Shown piece by piece: positions 12,301-27,300 of a stretch of DNA of 64,000 nt. The notes beneath the pieces were generated by a model that made no database searches, was not told where the DNA came from, and worked only from the letters and a program-made list of their open reading frames with translations. Source of the stretch: Colias croceus. Lineage: Eukaryota; Arthropoda; Insecta; Lepidoptera; Pieridae. The position numbers and the translations under genes are program-made. Positions within the stretch are counted from its first letter, which is position 1; the number at the start of each line of letters is the position of its first letter. The stretch covers positions 10,850,001 to 10,914,000 of the forward strand of contig NC_059549.1 of NCBI RefSeq assembly GCF_905220415.1, read 5' to 3'.

Positions 12301-15300
12301 ATTATACTACTATATTTTTTAACTAATGTTTTTAGTGGGTTATTTCATATTTGTTACACTTTTAGGTATTTATGTGAATTTGATGATATGATAGTTATTT
12401 TTAAATGCAGTTTATAATATTTGTAAAAACATGTTTACCGATGTGGCTGAATGTACGTAGTACCCCGATCATGCGCACAACTAACCACCTCCAAGTACCT
12501 TATTACTGTCTATATTATGCTAGCGTGTGTTGCTTGAATTTTTAAAAATAACGATAATAATTAAAGATACGTCATTTCATCTCAGATGAAAATTTGTGAG
12601 CTGATTGTTAATATACTGATGCGATAAATAAAAAAAATCAGCTAGCAATAATTCGAGGAAAACCTAGTCAGTTGATGCATATAAATTGGCAATAGATGCT
12701 TCTGTCTAACTCCTATTTAATAACTTTCAAAGTATCAGCTGACGGTTTTTCCACCAAGATACAGCCAGCTGACCTATATATATATCCACAGTTACATATA
12801 AGCTATCATCAGGTAAATTTTTGTTTGAGAGGAAATCACGGAAAATAATTTTATTTTTTTCATGTTCGAGACACCAGCTGACGTATAATACACCATGTTG
12901 TAACCAGCTGATTATTTTTTTTCGTTGATATATTGGGTTAGCTACAATTTGACAAATTTTTAGCTGAGAGGAAATGAATGAATGTATTTTTTTTTCCTAC
13001 GTGCGTGGGAGGGTACTAACGCTCACCCCCCCAACCGAGCGCCAGCTGACGTTCACGAGGCTTTATAATACTATACTCTGATGCGTCTGACGAATTATCT
13101 CTTGAGAGGAAATAATTAACCAAATTTGCACCTGGCTCCCTAACCAGAAGATTTTGATGATTTTATAATCGGATTGGATATGATACAGAAATTCAGACTT
13201 ACTCAAAATGAAAACTTGCAGATAGAACAAAAGAAAATAGTAAATAAAAAAGACAGAATACCTAAAGAAAACGAAAATATAAAAAAATATAAAAAGACTT
13301 TTGCAATAAACTTCAATGAACATATAGAAACAGAGGAATTTATAAGTATGATTGAACACTTAGATACTGAAAAGAAAATTGAGATAGAGAAAATTATAAA
13401 GGAATTTAAAACAATTTTTGCTAAAGACAAGTATGATATAGGATCAGTTAGAAATTATGAAGCTCACATAGACTTATTAGTCAATAAATACTGTAGTAAA
13501 AGACCGTATAGATGTACAATAGAAGATAAATTAGAAATTGAAAAGCAAATATCCATGTTACTAAAGAATAATTTAATAGAAGAATCTTACAGTCCTTTCG
13601 CTGCTCCAGTGACAATGGCATTTAAAAAAGGTGAAAATAAAAAATCCCGCTTATGCATAGATTTCAGAGAGTTGAATAAAATTGTTGTACCGCAAGCTCA
13701 ACCTTTCCCATTAATAGATGATTTAATTATTAAAACTAGAAATTGTAAATATTTTACTACACTGGACATAAATTCAGCATTTTGGGCAATACCACTAAGG
13801 GTGGGAGATAGAAGTAAAACAGGATTTGTCACACAGGAGGGCCACTACCAGTGGACCTGCCTCCCTTTTGGCCTGAAAACCTCACCAGCAATTTTTCAGA
13901 GAATTTTAAGCAATATTCTAAGAAAGCACAATCTTACAGGATATGCAGTAAACTTCATTGACGATATTTTGATATACTCGTCCAACTTTGAAGAACATTT
14001 GAGACACATTAGAGATGTATTAGAGGCAATAATAAAAGAAGGCTTTAGATTGAAGTTGCAGAAGTGTACCTTTGCTTCAGACTCGGTAAAGTACCTAGGA
14101 CATGTAATTCAGCACAATTCGGTAAGACCACTTAAAGACAATCTGATCTCAATAAAACATTTTCCAACCCCTAAGACACAAAAGAACATTAGACAATTTT
14201 TGGGTAAAATCAACTTCTACCACGAATACATACCAAGAAGTGCAATTATTTTAGACCCATTACATAATTTATTAAGAAAAAATGAAAAATTTGTGTGGTC
14301 AGAGAAGTGTGAAGAATCATTTAATCAAATAAAAAATTATTTATGCTCTCAACCTGTATTGGAAATATTTGATAATGACTTACCAATTAAAATTTTTACA
14401 GATGCATCTTTAGGGGGTATTGGGGCAATACTAAAACAGACACAACTAGACGGCAAAGACAAGCCGGTGGCATATTTCTCAAAGAAACTGAATGAAACTC
14501 AAAAACGGAAAAAAGCAATATATTTGGAATGTCTTGCAATTAAAGAAGCAGTTAAGTATTGGCAACACTGGCTCATTGGAAAACAATTCACTATTTATTC
14601 TGACCACAAACCTCTAGAGAACATGAATATTAAATGCAGGACGGATGAAGAATTGGGAGACCTTACATATTACCTATCTCAGTATGACTTTACAATAAAA
14701 TATATACCCGGCAAAGAAAATGTTGAAGCTGACTGTTTGAGTCGAAACCCAGTATTAGAATCAGAAGATAACAAAGAGGACCTATTGAAAATAGTTAATT
14801 TAATACAGATAAAAGATGTAATTGAAGATCAAAAGAAAAATGCAATAATAATAGAAAATAAACAAAATCTTATACACAAAAATGAAATATACTACAAAAG
14901 AATAAAGAAAGATGAAAAGATTATCCTCTCAGAAGAATTCAGTAAAAAACTTATTAAAAAGGTGCATGAAGATTTATGCCATATTGGTATCAGACAATTG
15001 CAGAAAAAGATAAGCCCTGTATATACAGCTAAAAATCTAACAAAAAATATCATAAATATTTGTAAAACATGTGAAATATGTATAAAAAATAAATCAAGAT
15101 GTCAAGGAAAATTTGGACTAATGTCACAACTGGGACCAGCAACAAAACCGTTTGAGATAATGTCAATAGATACTATCGGTGGCTTTGGAGGATCTAGGTC
15201 AACAAAAAAATATTTACACCTTTTAGTAGACCACTACACCAGGTATGCATTTATTGTAACTTCTAAAACACAGAATGCAAGTGACTTTATTAAACTAACA

Positions 15301-18300
15301 AAGAAAGTTCTCGAGACAGATGAGATTGGAATAATTCTAACAGATCAATACCCGGGCATCAACTCCAGAGAATTTAAACAATATTTACAGGACAACAATA
15401 TTACATTAATATTTACAGCGGTCAATACACCGTTCTCGAATGGCTTGAACGAAAGATTAAATCAAACAATAGTAAATAAAATAAGATGCAGAATAAATGA
15501 AAAAAATAACAAAAAATCATGGACAACAGTCGCAAGAGAATGTATACAGAAATATAATGAAACGGAACACTCTGTTACAGGATTTGCACCAAAATACTTA
15601 CTTGATGGTACAAATGTCACTATTCTACCAAACGAAATTAAAACAATACAAAACGAAGACAAGTGGATTGCAGACAGAAGATTAGCATTAGAGAATACAA
15701 TAAAATCCCACAATTACAACAAGAAAATATTTGACAGAAATAGAAAACCGCTAGAATTACAAATAGGGAGTGATGTATACGTGGAGAATGGAAACAGATT
15801 AAATAGGAAAAAATTAGACGAACTATTAATAGGCCCTTTCAAGATTTTGGAGAAAATATCAAACTCCATATATAGGATTGACACCGGAAACAGAAAAACA
15901 GAATCATCACTATTTCACATAACTAAATTACAACCAGTAACAGCAGAATATGAAGATTAACGTTTAGGATATAGATATATTATTTAGAATTTTCTCTTTT
16001 GGGGGGGGAGATGTAATGAAATGCCATTTCATCAATATTCAAATTTGCCGCGATTCGTGCGTTCACGTTATCTGTGGCACGGATTGACGTAGCGGTAAGA
16101 AAAAATGGCGAGAAAGGATTAAAGTATTGTGTGCTGGTGTGCAACGCAATTTATAATAAAACTGAAAGATAGAAGGGATATAATTGGGGATTTATTATAT
16201 GTGGACTTTAAATGTCGTTTCTTTTAATTTACAGGTGAGATTAAATATGTTAAGTTGTTGTAGTAACAAACTATTTGTATGTTAAACTATTGTGAAAACT
16301 ATTAAAATAAAACTTTTAATTTACAGAGAAACAAATTGGTTTCCTTGAAAATCCTCAATAATATATCTTATATGTATATAAAAGTTAAGTAACTTGGATA
16401 GGTAGTACAGTAAAAGCCGTATCCATCATGTCGAGTTTGCTAGACAGATGAGCCCGCCCAAAACATTTTTAGAAGCATTTTATAGTCTGTTTATCACAGT
16501 AGGTACATTTTAAAGATTCAATGTTCTATCTATTGTTTATAATCTGAGAAAGCTATCAATAATTCTATGCAGCGATTAGTGTATAGGCATATCTAATTAA
16601 AAGAGAAAGAAAAAATCAAAGTCAAATGCATAGTTATTTTATTCAATGTTTTATCCAAATCTGTATTTTAATTCAAAATCAGAGATATTTTGCATAATAC
16701 AGGCATATGGAGGGAACACTCATAATTTTAACGAGTACGGCCTACGTATTAGAGTTTATGACAAATATATAGTGTTGGCAATGAACCATAGTTATTATTA
16801 TGATATTTAACTGGTGGCAGTAACGGTTAACTGTAGTTTTTATCTGTTTTGTTGTTAGTGTGCACGCGATTTAACTATTACCGTGGCGGTTGGTGGTGAT
16901 ATGGACACTTTATTTAATTTTCTGTGAACGTTTAGGTCGTTAAGTTTTTACTGACAGTTACAGAACTAAAGCGTATGTTTTTTTGTTTGTTACTCTATTG
17001 TTCCAGTCATTTATTGATTTTGATAAAACTTTTTAGTTGTAGCCGGTGATTGAATGTGTCTCAATTTTTATTTTTAATGTATCAAGAGAAATCATTTATC
17101 AGAAAGTATTATATGACAAGCCAGGTATTGTTGAAGGATACTTGTATCTAATATATAAGTTGTAAGTTGCGAGACCTCTATTTCGTTCACAATATTCGAG
17201 TATACTCGAACGTCTACTCTTAGTATAATAAAACCCTCTCAGCTAACGTAGGTATATTGTCAAGAGTGATTCTTCGATAGTTTTATTATATTTTCAAAAC
17301 TGCAAATGAATGGGAAACCATTATCTTCGTTCGTATCAAGCCTAGTTATTTCTTTTATTTATTGTCAAATACACTAAAATTAAAATGAAACAAATTAGTT
17401 GTAACAGGTTCTTATAATTATAAATGTTCTTGCGATAAAAGTTCAAAGTAGTACCTACAAAACTTACTTCAAAGTCGATCATCAATTTTATACTCAAAGC
17501 TTCTTGTACAAGACACACACTCATGTATCAGTTTATTAATATTGGTTCGAAAAGTTTACACGAACAAACATAAAACTCGTATAACAACAGATAATTTCAT
17601 TTCAATTTTCATAGCAATAAAACATTTAAATGCCTGTATACAAATATAAATGTTAAACCAGGAAATAATTTAGTACATGTAAGTTCTGTAAACCCTATAT
17701 TCAGATTTTGTGTAATAGAGCAACAAATATCTTCACATTCATTCCTTCAAGAGTTATGTGCTGAAAAAGTTACATATTATGTATTTTAAAAGAGCAACTA
17801 CGGTTTAGTTTCTTGCCAGATCTTCTCCGTAGATATACTGCTTTCCGAATCGGTGGTAAATGTTGAAAATATGTAATGACGTTTCAAAAGTGCTTCTAGA
17901 AGAAGTCTAATTGAATAAATAAATGTTTGAGTTTGAGTTTATCAAAAATCTCTTGAAAATATGAAAACTTATCTACCGTTGTAACGTTTAATTATACAAA
18001 ACGTGCAGTCGATTGGACAATCTTTTGTTATCATAATAACATTACCATATAAATGCAAATCGATGAGCTACCAGTGAAGAAAAGCAACTTCTATCGATTT
18101 CCCGAGAATTCATTAGATAACAGATGATACAAAGTTTGTAGATTCTTTGTTTATCTTTATCCTTTAACCGTAAAATCTAATCTCTGGTGCTGTTTCTGCT
18201 CATAATTATAAATGTTAAAACGGAATACATATTATAATAAGTTATTTTTGTTTACAAATATGATAAAACTTGTTTATTTATGGAAAGTAAGGACGGTGAT

Positions 18301-21300
18301 TATAGTCCCGTCATTTCATTATTACGAATACATATTTTTACTTTTTTTTAGTAAAGACTCTATATTGAAAGAGAAATTTATCTAGAAATTTTGGACTTGT
18401 CTAAAAAATTATGTTACCTATTAGTATACTATAATATATAAACCTCAAGTCCCTCGCTGAATATAATAAAGTAAGCTATAGGCTAAAATATCCTAGGCAT
18501 CTTATTTAGGGAACCGTCTAGCTTTAAATTGGGTCTTCACGAAGGACTTATAAAATATGGACCATAATACTGTATTTATAGCTTATTATTCCGACCTTTA
18601 AGATGTTTTTCAAGCGAGCTTTATAATGTATTTTGATATCAAAGTGGCCTTAAAATATTTAGTATGAGAATTTCGGAATAATAGATTATAAAGATATATA
18701 TTTGTAAGTGGGTGCTATATCGTGAAGAACTGTTAGATCTTGAAGACTTTTTTTGAGTTCTTACAAAGCGACATAACATTTTCATTTTCATGCATATGTA
18801 GATTAAGATAACAGGAAATTTAAATGAAAACAATTATAAAATTCGTTCGTAGTTAGTTTCATTAACTAATATTGTACCCGTAAAAGAGCGTATGTGCCGA
18901 GCACACGTGTCACAAGTGAAACTTCTTTGGCAAGATTCAAAGATACCAAAATCGTCGCCTTACTCCATGACGTGATGGTATTGCCATGACGCGATCTTGA
19001 AATTTTACTCTCAACGCGCCTAAAGAAGTTTCACTTCAAAAATTAAAGTTTCTACCAAACTAATGATAACCATAACGCACACTATATTCATAATATCCAC
19101 AGTATAACCAGCCTGCACCTGCCGTTACAATCAAAATGGATCCACGTGGGCACGGAGCGCGGGAACGTGCACGTGGTCAACATAGAGACCTTCGCGCTGA
19201 GTGGCTACGTCATCAACTGGAACAAGGCCATTGAAGTGTGAGTACTCTAATCTAACCAAAGTATTAAGCTATTGCATAGCTTCTATCGCGGGCCTTGAGC
19301 GCGGGGACCGAATCCAGAAATTGCGTAACGAAAAAACCTCACGCTCCACTCCGACTTGCACGGAGGTGTGGCTTGAAGGCATGCTATGCAATAGCTTTAC
19401 CGCGGCAGTCCCCGAGTGCCACACGTATTTTTTTTTTTTTGACAAATTTCACACACGGCACGATCTGATCCCATACTAAGCTTTCGCTATCGGAAACCAA
19501 ATGGCTCATAAATATACATATATAATTTTAAATAAATACATATATATAGATAATTAACACCCAGGCACAGAGCAAACATCTATGTTCATCACACAAATAT
19601 TTGCCCTGGGTGAGAATCGAACCCACGACCTCTGACTTGGAAGGCAGGGTCTCTACCAACCAAGCCAACCGGTCAGTCGTCGTATTATGTAGAGTGTTGA
19701 TTAACGGTGCATTTAGATCAAACGAATGCTCATTCTAACCCCACTATTTCAAATTATTTTAATGTAAACAGGCGTAGAGCATTCTTTCGTTGTTCTTAGT
19801 GCGTTCGAAAAGATTCTATGCAATGTTCTAATACTGAACAACACTGAATACGTGTTTTTGTTTACACTAAAAGATCACGAAAGAATGCCCCTTGCTTTAG
19901 CTCTATGTTCGTTTGGTCTAAATGCATCGTTATGAGTTTTTTATTTAATTTTATTAGCAGGTACTGTAAAGTATGAAATTTATTATTATTAAATCATCAT
20001 TAATTTTCATTCCACACTTAACAGGCATAATCAAAGAAACGTTTATTACGTGAATATCAATTGAAATTCATTGTTCATTGTTATCGATAGAATATATCTG
20101 AATCTTTGATTTAATGTTCCCTTGTTGCTAATTAATCACTTCGAAGAAACGATATTAAACGAAAACTATTCAATTAACTGCTAATTATTTAATACAAATT
20201 CCATTGCAAATGATAGAGAATTACATGTATATAATCGGGTAAGCCATGTCAAAGAGAGCTCGACTCAGTTACGACACAATCAGCCTTGTTAGCCGAGCAG
20301 GACGAACCGACGATGGGACAAACGCACCTAATTGGTTTACAGGATTAGATGAATAATAATTTATAACACAGAAATGTGGAATAGACCACAGATGAGGAGA
20401 AATAGTGTGTTGTGTTAGTCGACGTTTAGAAGTAAGCTATTGATTCTGATAGAAATAATGGGCTGATTTAATTTGACTTATTAATTGGACGTGCTTGTAA
20501 CTATCTGTAATATATTAATTATTGAATATTTATAAAGCTCTTGAATATCAACTGATATGAATATGAACAAAAGTATATCATTAATTTACAAACACACAAA
20601 TCCAAACGTTAGTCCAAAACAGAATTGTTGCCATAACCCATACCTTTTATACTAAAACCTAATTTAAATAAACTACTTTAATCATAAATAACAAGTTTTG
20701 TTAACTTATTATTCGAATCGTTTCGCACAGTTAGAGCAGAATTCACACCGGTACAGACTCTGATATCTAATAACAAAGTTAAATGGCTATTTCACTTGCC
20801 GGTAATCCCGAGGCGCCTCCAGTAATCGCTTATTTACGCCATACTAAAATAAACAATTTTGTTTTGCGATTGACGCTTCTTAATGAATAATTATTTGATT
20901 GGAAGGAATCTTTGACTAGGTTTTTGTTAGAAAATATATATTCTAAGAATACTAGAACTTTTTAAGTGTGTTAAAGATTTTTAATAATGTATTTGCATCG
21001 TAGAGCAGCCAAAAGTTATCCGTCCAAATTCATGTACGTAATGTATTAGATTATGAACAATAATTTTATTATAGTAGCAATAACTCAATAACTGAATTAT
21101 GTTGAGTGTTAAATAAATGAAATAAGCATTTCTTTATCACTAGCGTAATACTGTCGTATCACTAGCGTGATACCTTATTTTACTTCAGTATTTCAGAACT
21201 CAGGTCACTCGATTTGTCACTGAAAATTCCAACCAAAAATCCCTTTGCGACATTGCTTTATACGGCTTGCTTTGATTGCGTATGTCGCATGGATCTGGGT

Positions 21301-24300
21301 GTATTTTTGCAAAAGCCTGTCCTAGAACATGCAATATGTTTTTTATAGAACGAACGAAAATTAGTTTTTTATAACACACGATAAAAAATTGAAAATACAA
21401 CGTTAAGTACTAACATATAAAATTACTAATTTTATAATTTTCACCAGACGTCTTATGACTTACAGATGACTCTACTTTGTAAAATCTTATTAAACGGAAT
21501 CTAGTACGTTCTAAAGTACCTATTAACAGAATCATAACTACAAAATAGCTTTTAAAAGCTTAAATGAAAACGCCATAACTTCGTATCGTTACCATGCGCT
21601 TTGCGGACAATTTATCGTTCCTCATAACAACTGATGTAGTGGGTTTTTAGTTTACTAGTTTAATGTGATATTTCTTTGGAAACCTATCAAACGATTGAGG
21701 GTTATAATTGCAAGTTTATTTGTTACATTTTACTTGTATGAAGGCGATTATAATATATGGAGAGCAAAACAGCAGACATATTCAACGCATATTAAATATT
21801 AAACACTGAAAAAAAGCCCCATCGTGAAATAGGCTTCAGCAATCACTTAGATGTTATAAAATACACTCACAAGCATTCCTTGAGAAATTACATTCATACT
21901 TCCGAAAGATAAGGCAGCATTACCGGGGCGAAATTGTTCGGAAACTCAAGTTTAGAAACACGATACGCACGAGCGGAGCCGGGCGCGGAAAGTTAATGAA
22001 ATTACAGGGAAAGGCTTCAAAGGTAAACAGGAAAGCGTATTTACCCGGGCGGTACGATCAAAGGCCTGTAATTACCTGTCTCGGCTTGTTTGCGCCCGCC
22101 CTACAATTACTGGGGACTCGCAAAATCACAGTTTTTAACTTTTTTTTTCTTTCAGGGATTTAAAAGACGTTAGACGCGACTTTGTGAGTAGCGCTGAGAG
22201 TAATGGCATTAGACTAACTGACTTTCCATTTTCTTCATTATCTCGCTCTTTGCTAAACTGGGTGGAGATAAATCTATTAATTAAACTTATTAAAAATTCA
22301 GGTGACTTTAGCCTCTATGTAGAGAATGGTTGGTCCTGCGGCTTTGTTCGTGTGTAACTCTCATCTTCATTCTAGTCAATTATAGCCATTTTGGACATGA
22401 AAATACACACACTTTTTCATTTATAATAGGAATAAATCGAAATGAAAAAGTTCTATTGCCCAATTTGCATACATGACCTCAGCAATCAAGACCTTTACCA
22501 CGCGAGTGAAGCCACATTCCAGAGCCTGTTTGTCAAGAGATTTTCAGTGTATAATATTCAGTACTAGAATACAATGACCTGACTCTCTGGCCGTAAATTT
22601 TAATGTTTCGCGGGCACAATGCTCGTACCTGCTCATACGGTATCTCACTTTTATTAACCATTAAATTTTACTATTTCAAGCTCGCCGTGTTCTATCTACG
22701 GGTTTTAATCGTTTTTGTGTTTTTGGGAATGATGTGCAAATATATTGACCGTATTTATTGATATACGATGAGTTTCAATTTTGATAAAATGAGGACTGGA
22801 ATCATTGTTAAATTATGGTTTCATGATATCAAATCAAAGGAAGCAGAAGGCGGGTAATACGTAAATCTTACAAATAAATAGGTTTGAAATTACAATAGAC
22901 ATCTTTGAAGCAATAATTTAAACAAAGCTATATTATCGGCGAAACTAGATTCTATTGCAAAAACTATCAAGCCAAAACGTACCGTTACACTTTCACGCTA
23001 AAATAAAATTTTGATGATATTATGAAAATAGGTAACAAATGCTATAAAACCGTTCCTTTTGCAAGGTCATTCCTCACCAAGTTCCTCACATTAAACAAAT
23101 ATTAACGTCAGAGTATAATGACGCAACAATATGAAAATTAGCACTCAAGCGACGCGGACAAAACTAGCTGGTAATTATATAAATGCCATAACAGAAAGTG
23201 AAGATACTTACAACAGTTAAGCAATTAGCCTCTCGTCTCATTACGAGAGAGTGGCTCTTCGTCGGAACTTAGCGCCCACTGGAGTTTAACGAGACAGTCA
23301 AGTAACTGGTTATACTATTCACACTAATAAAGATAAACAATTTTAAAAGTTCGTCGCGGTAATGAGGTGACTGTGATCTTGGTGTATACGCGATCTTTGA
23401 GTTGTAATAAATATTTTTTTTTTCTTAGAAATCAGGTTCAGGATGAAAGAAATCGTTAATTCTTGTTATACTTAGACCTTGTCTATAAAAATATAATTCC
23501 CTGTTTGAACTGCCTGAAGTGTTATTTTCGCCTCAAAAACGTACGTCAGCGTACCTATTAATTTTTCTAGTTTAAAAAATGTACTGAACTACGTAGATAT
23601 CTATCTACTCATGGAATCATTCAACTCATTTAAATACAGGGTAATAGTAGAACATTTTAAACGCTTTTATATACGGTATATTGAGAAGTGCAGCGAGCCG
23701 CCAACGCCGCCCGCCCACGCCGTCCGCCCTCGCACGGTCAATATTTAACGCTTTCGAGTTATGTAACGCTCTGCTTTAACTGCCTTCATCCCCTTTTATC
23801 TGCTTGTATTAAATGGGTACAGTTTATTTTAGGACCCCGATGTTTGATATTATTTATTGTATAGATTTGTAAATATGAAGTTAATGAAAAATGTTAAGTT
23901 CAAAATAGCGCGGCAAAGGCTACGCTTAAACTTATGAAACCGTACCACAGAATACATAATAGTAGCTAAACGCTACAGAACGGACACTCTCCGCCTCCCG
24001 CCAAAATTAAACACTTACCTCACCCCGCACGATCAGACATGTTATGGTACCCATTTCCCCGCAAGGACGATACCAACGACGTCTTTAGACGAAACGCAAC
24101 GAAGATTGACAACATTCATCAAATTGACTTAAAGCAATTTTATTATTTTGGATTTGTGATTATCGTTTTTCGTAGAAAATGGTTAGATATTGTGCTGTTT
24201 ACGGATGTATTTCATCAGAAAAACGCGAATTTTTTTTTACGCTAGTCACAAATGTGCCAACCATAAAGAGTTTACACACACATTTGCAGTCTCTACAGTG

Positions 24301-27300
24301 TGACTGTCAAAACTATAATTTTGTATGGAGTGTCCGGGGTGTGACCGTACGTTAAAATAATTAAAAATTTCATGTTTCCGAAATGTATTTTTGGCAATTA
24401 AATTTTTTTTTTCAAAGTTTTCGGTGTATGCGTAAAAAATTTGTTTACCTGACATTGTTACGTTCAAAATATAAAATAAAAATTGATGCTTTCCTGTGAT
24501 CCATTGAATCGATCACAACACAGACATAAAGGCTAACCCTAAAACCTTTCCTATCACTAGTAACGAAGCCATGAGCGCCCGACTGGACCCCTATAAAACT
24601 ATTTATGTGCCTCTTCTCACTACAATGAAAGTTTACGGTTATTGCTCTCTGTGACAACCTTATCTAATACATAGTGCTGTCTTATATACTTTGCTGGTAT
24701 ATTTTTAAGCAATTGTTACTTTTAATTCATCGCATAAATAAATTAATGAAATGAAGAATTTATTCTAGAATAAATACAATGAAAATATGTTAGTTTAACT
24801 ATCCTTATTTAAAATTGAAATAACATCTAAATATTTTTAAACTGCTACACAGCGCAGCGTCTTGATATATTAGTTACATTACATTATTTTATATTTACGC
24901 TCTTTTATGAGCTTATCTTTCAGTTAAACCCAAGGTTAAACCACGTAAAAGTGGTTAACATGTAAACGTTAAAAGTTTAAAATATAATATAAGTGATTAA
25001 TATTAAATATCCTATTAATGGTGAATCTAGAACTTTTCCCCCGTTAAATTTGTTTGTATTACGTAAAGGAGTATTAAAAACTCATCCGTCACAAAGTTAC
25101 ACGATTGTCGATTGTAATTAATATTATCATTCAAACTTTGCAATCAAAAGAATAACGAAGTTTTCAAAGCAAAATATTGTAACTAATTCCCTTTAATGTA
25201 TACTGATGAACGATTTTGAATAATTGAAAAGCGAGCGAATGTAAATCAGTTATCGGCGTGTGACCGCAGACCGCGCCGCGGTATGTGCATAACGAGATTC
25301 ATTAAATTTGCACCAACACGCCCCTAACTATTGTTGTAATTTTCCATTCGATATTAAATTACACATAGAATATTTGTAATACAAAATAACGCATCGATGA
25401 CGGTATAAAATTTCAATGCATTTTATATAGTGATTAAAGTGTAGGCACGTTTGTAGAGTTTTATATATAATTTACATGAAATTATAAATTGTAGTTTGTG
25501 GAATTCAATTATATAGATTGTATAATTAAATTCTCATAATTGTTTTAACGCTCTATATTATTTGCACTATGTCTTTAGTTTTCATATTTAAAATAACTAT
25601 GATTCAAAATGGAGTCTCATTGTCAAACAATGATTAATTTCATAACAGTATTAACAAGCAATTAACTTTTTTGATTACTCGCTTTAAAAATGCACCAATT
25701 AATAACCCAACCCTCACTGAAAAATGCATCAACGAAACAAAAACACGTCTGTTAATTGTATACTAAAATAAAAAGGTATTTGAAAGCGTTCAGGTGAACG
25801 GCCGCGGTTGATGCAGCAATAGCCGGGGGACAAAGCTAGTGTTAATTGGTGGGAAGTCCCCGGGGCAGGGACAATTAAAGTTCGTTACGGCTCGCCCCGG
25901 GCGGCCCGGGTCCTTCGATTGTTGCGATCCATTGTATAAGCCCCTATTAACGGTTGACGGTGTTTGCGCGGATTTGCGATTGTCAAGTTTATCTTTCATT
26001 GTGTGGGGAGGTATTGTTATTTATAATATACATTTTAATGTGTGTGTAGGTTGAGCAAAGACAAGTGATAACTGCGTTAAAAACAACCGACTTCAAACTT
26101 GCACTTGCAACATTTACAAATACAGACAAAAATGCTCATAAAATAAAAACTACTGGGCCTATCCGAATAAAATTTTTATGGGACCAATTCGACACCATCC
26201 CGCATCGAACAAAAAAAGAATCACGTAAATCGGTTCAGAAACCTCGGAGAAATCGGTGTACATACATAAAAAAAACACATACCGGCCGAATTGATAACCT
26301 CCTCCTTTTTTTGAAGTCGGTTAAAAAAGGCAGGATGGCTATACAATTTATCTCGTTGAAGCTTTAAGAGTTATTATTTATTGAATTATATACTTTCAGT
26401 TACTTTTACTATACATAAAAAAAAATTTGTGTGGTTTTATGAAACCACGGTAAAAGTGAAACTTTTTTTCACACTATAGACATTTAACTAAAAATTATCG
26501 TATTTGTACGATAATTATCGTACGTATCGTGCGTCACGCGACATGCGCTACACAGACCAAAAAGTTTGAGACGATGTAATAAAAGTTTCACTTTAATAAT
26601 ACAAAATGTAGAATGTGTGTTATTTCAAAATTGACTTAGTTACGTTTTTTAAGCACAGTATAATCTGGCAATGGTAGGCAGGTTAGCATATGGAGCTTGA
26701 TCAACAAATTTGGTATAATAATATTGAAACAACAATATCGTAAAGCCTCACAAAACACCTGCCATAAAGGTTATATCTGATATCCGGAAAATTTCCGGAT
26801 CTCTAATGCCGTTATGGTGCGCCCATAGAAACCCAACTAACCGTGAACAAATACATACTTAATGCAACAGAGGACCTTTTAATATTAAATAATACTTCAC
26901 TTCAGAAAGTTTAATGGTTAAAGGGGAGAAGAGAAGGATTGTTTTACGTAATTTTTATCGTTAAATAATAGTGGAGTAATGTGCTTGATTTTGTAACTTA
27001 AATGCATATTCTCTACGTCTAATATCTAAAGTAAAAATAAAATCTATCATGTCTTCACATTTCAATTTAGAAATTATCCCATACAATATGTCTATGGGTT
27101 CAGTTGTTTCAGAGTTTGACAACAAACACCATTTTATAAAAAAATTTGGTTACCATGTTTCTTATAAATATCAGTCGTGAACCTCGTCTTAATATATTCA
27201 CAATTCATTTACATTTTCCTTCGCTAACATTATTCATAATGCATCTAAATTCAGTGCGTTTAACAACACAGCTTTTGTTATTTTACGAGATTGTTCATGA

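Larger units (their letters stand above)
10168..16372 (+). mobile_element. Full-length Ty3/Gypsy LTR retrotransposon with nested insertion
   Basis: The order is 361-bp LTR, a non-tRNA primer site, gag, protease, reverse transcriptase, RNase H, integrase, polypurine tract and LTR. That PR-RT-RH-INT order defines Ty3/Gypsy. The two LTRs show no difference by eye and a TGTA duplication flanks the element, so insertion is recent. No envelope gene is present and no chromodomain follows the integrase. A 1220-bp inverted-repeat element (11927-13146) interrupts the protease region, so this copy is probably not autonomous as it stands. It lies sense to tomosyn in intron 1. Confidence 0.93.

Noticed and set aside
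11927..13146. Nested element as a PIF/Harbinger or CACTA transposon
   Set aside because: The duplication is 3 bp, but the target is GAA, not TWA, and the ends start TGGT, not CACT.
15961..16011. Envelope gene downstream of pol
   Set aside because: Only about 50 bp separate the pol stop from the 3' LTR, so there is no room for one.
19614..19667. Possible tRNA gene on the minus strand
   Set aside because: The A-box and B-box text is present but the rest does not fold as a tRNA, and it continues into a SINE body.
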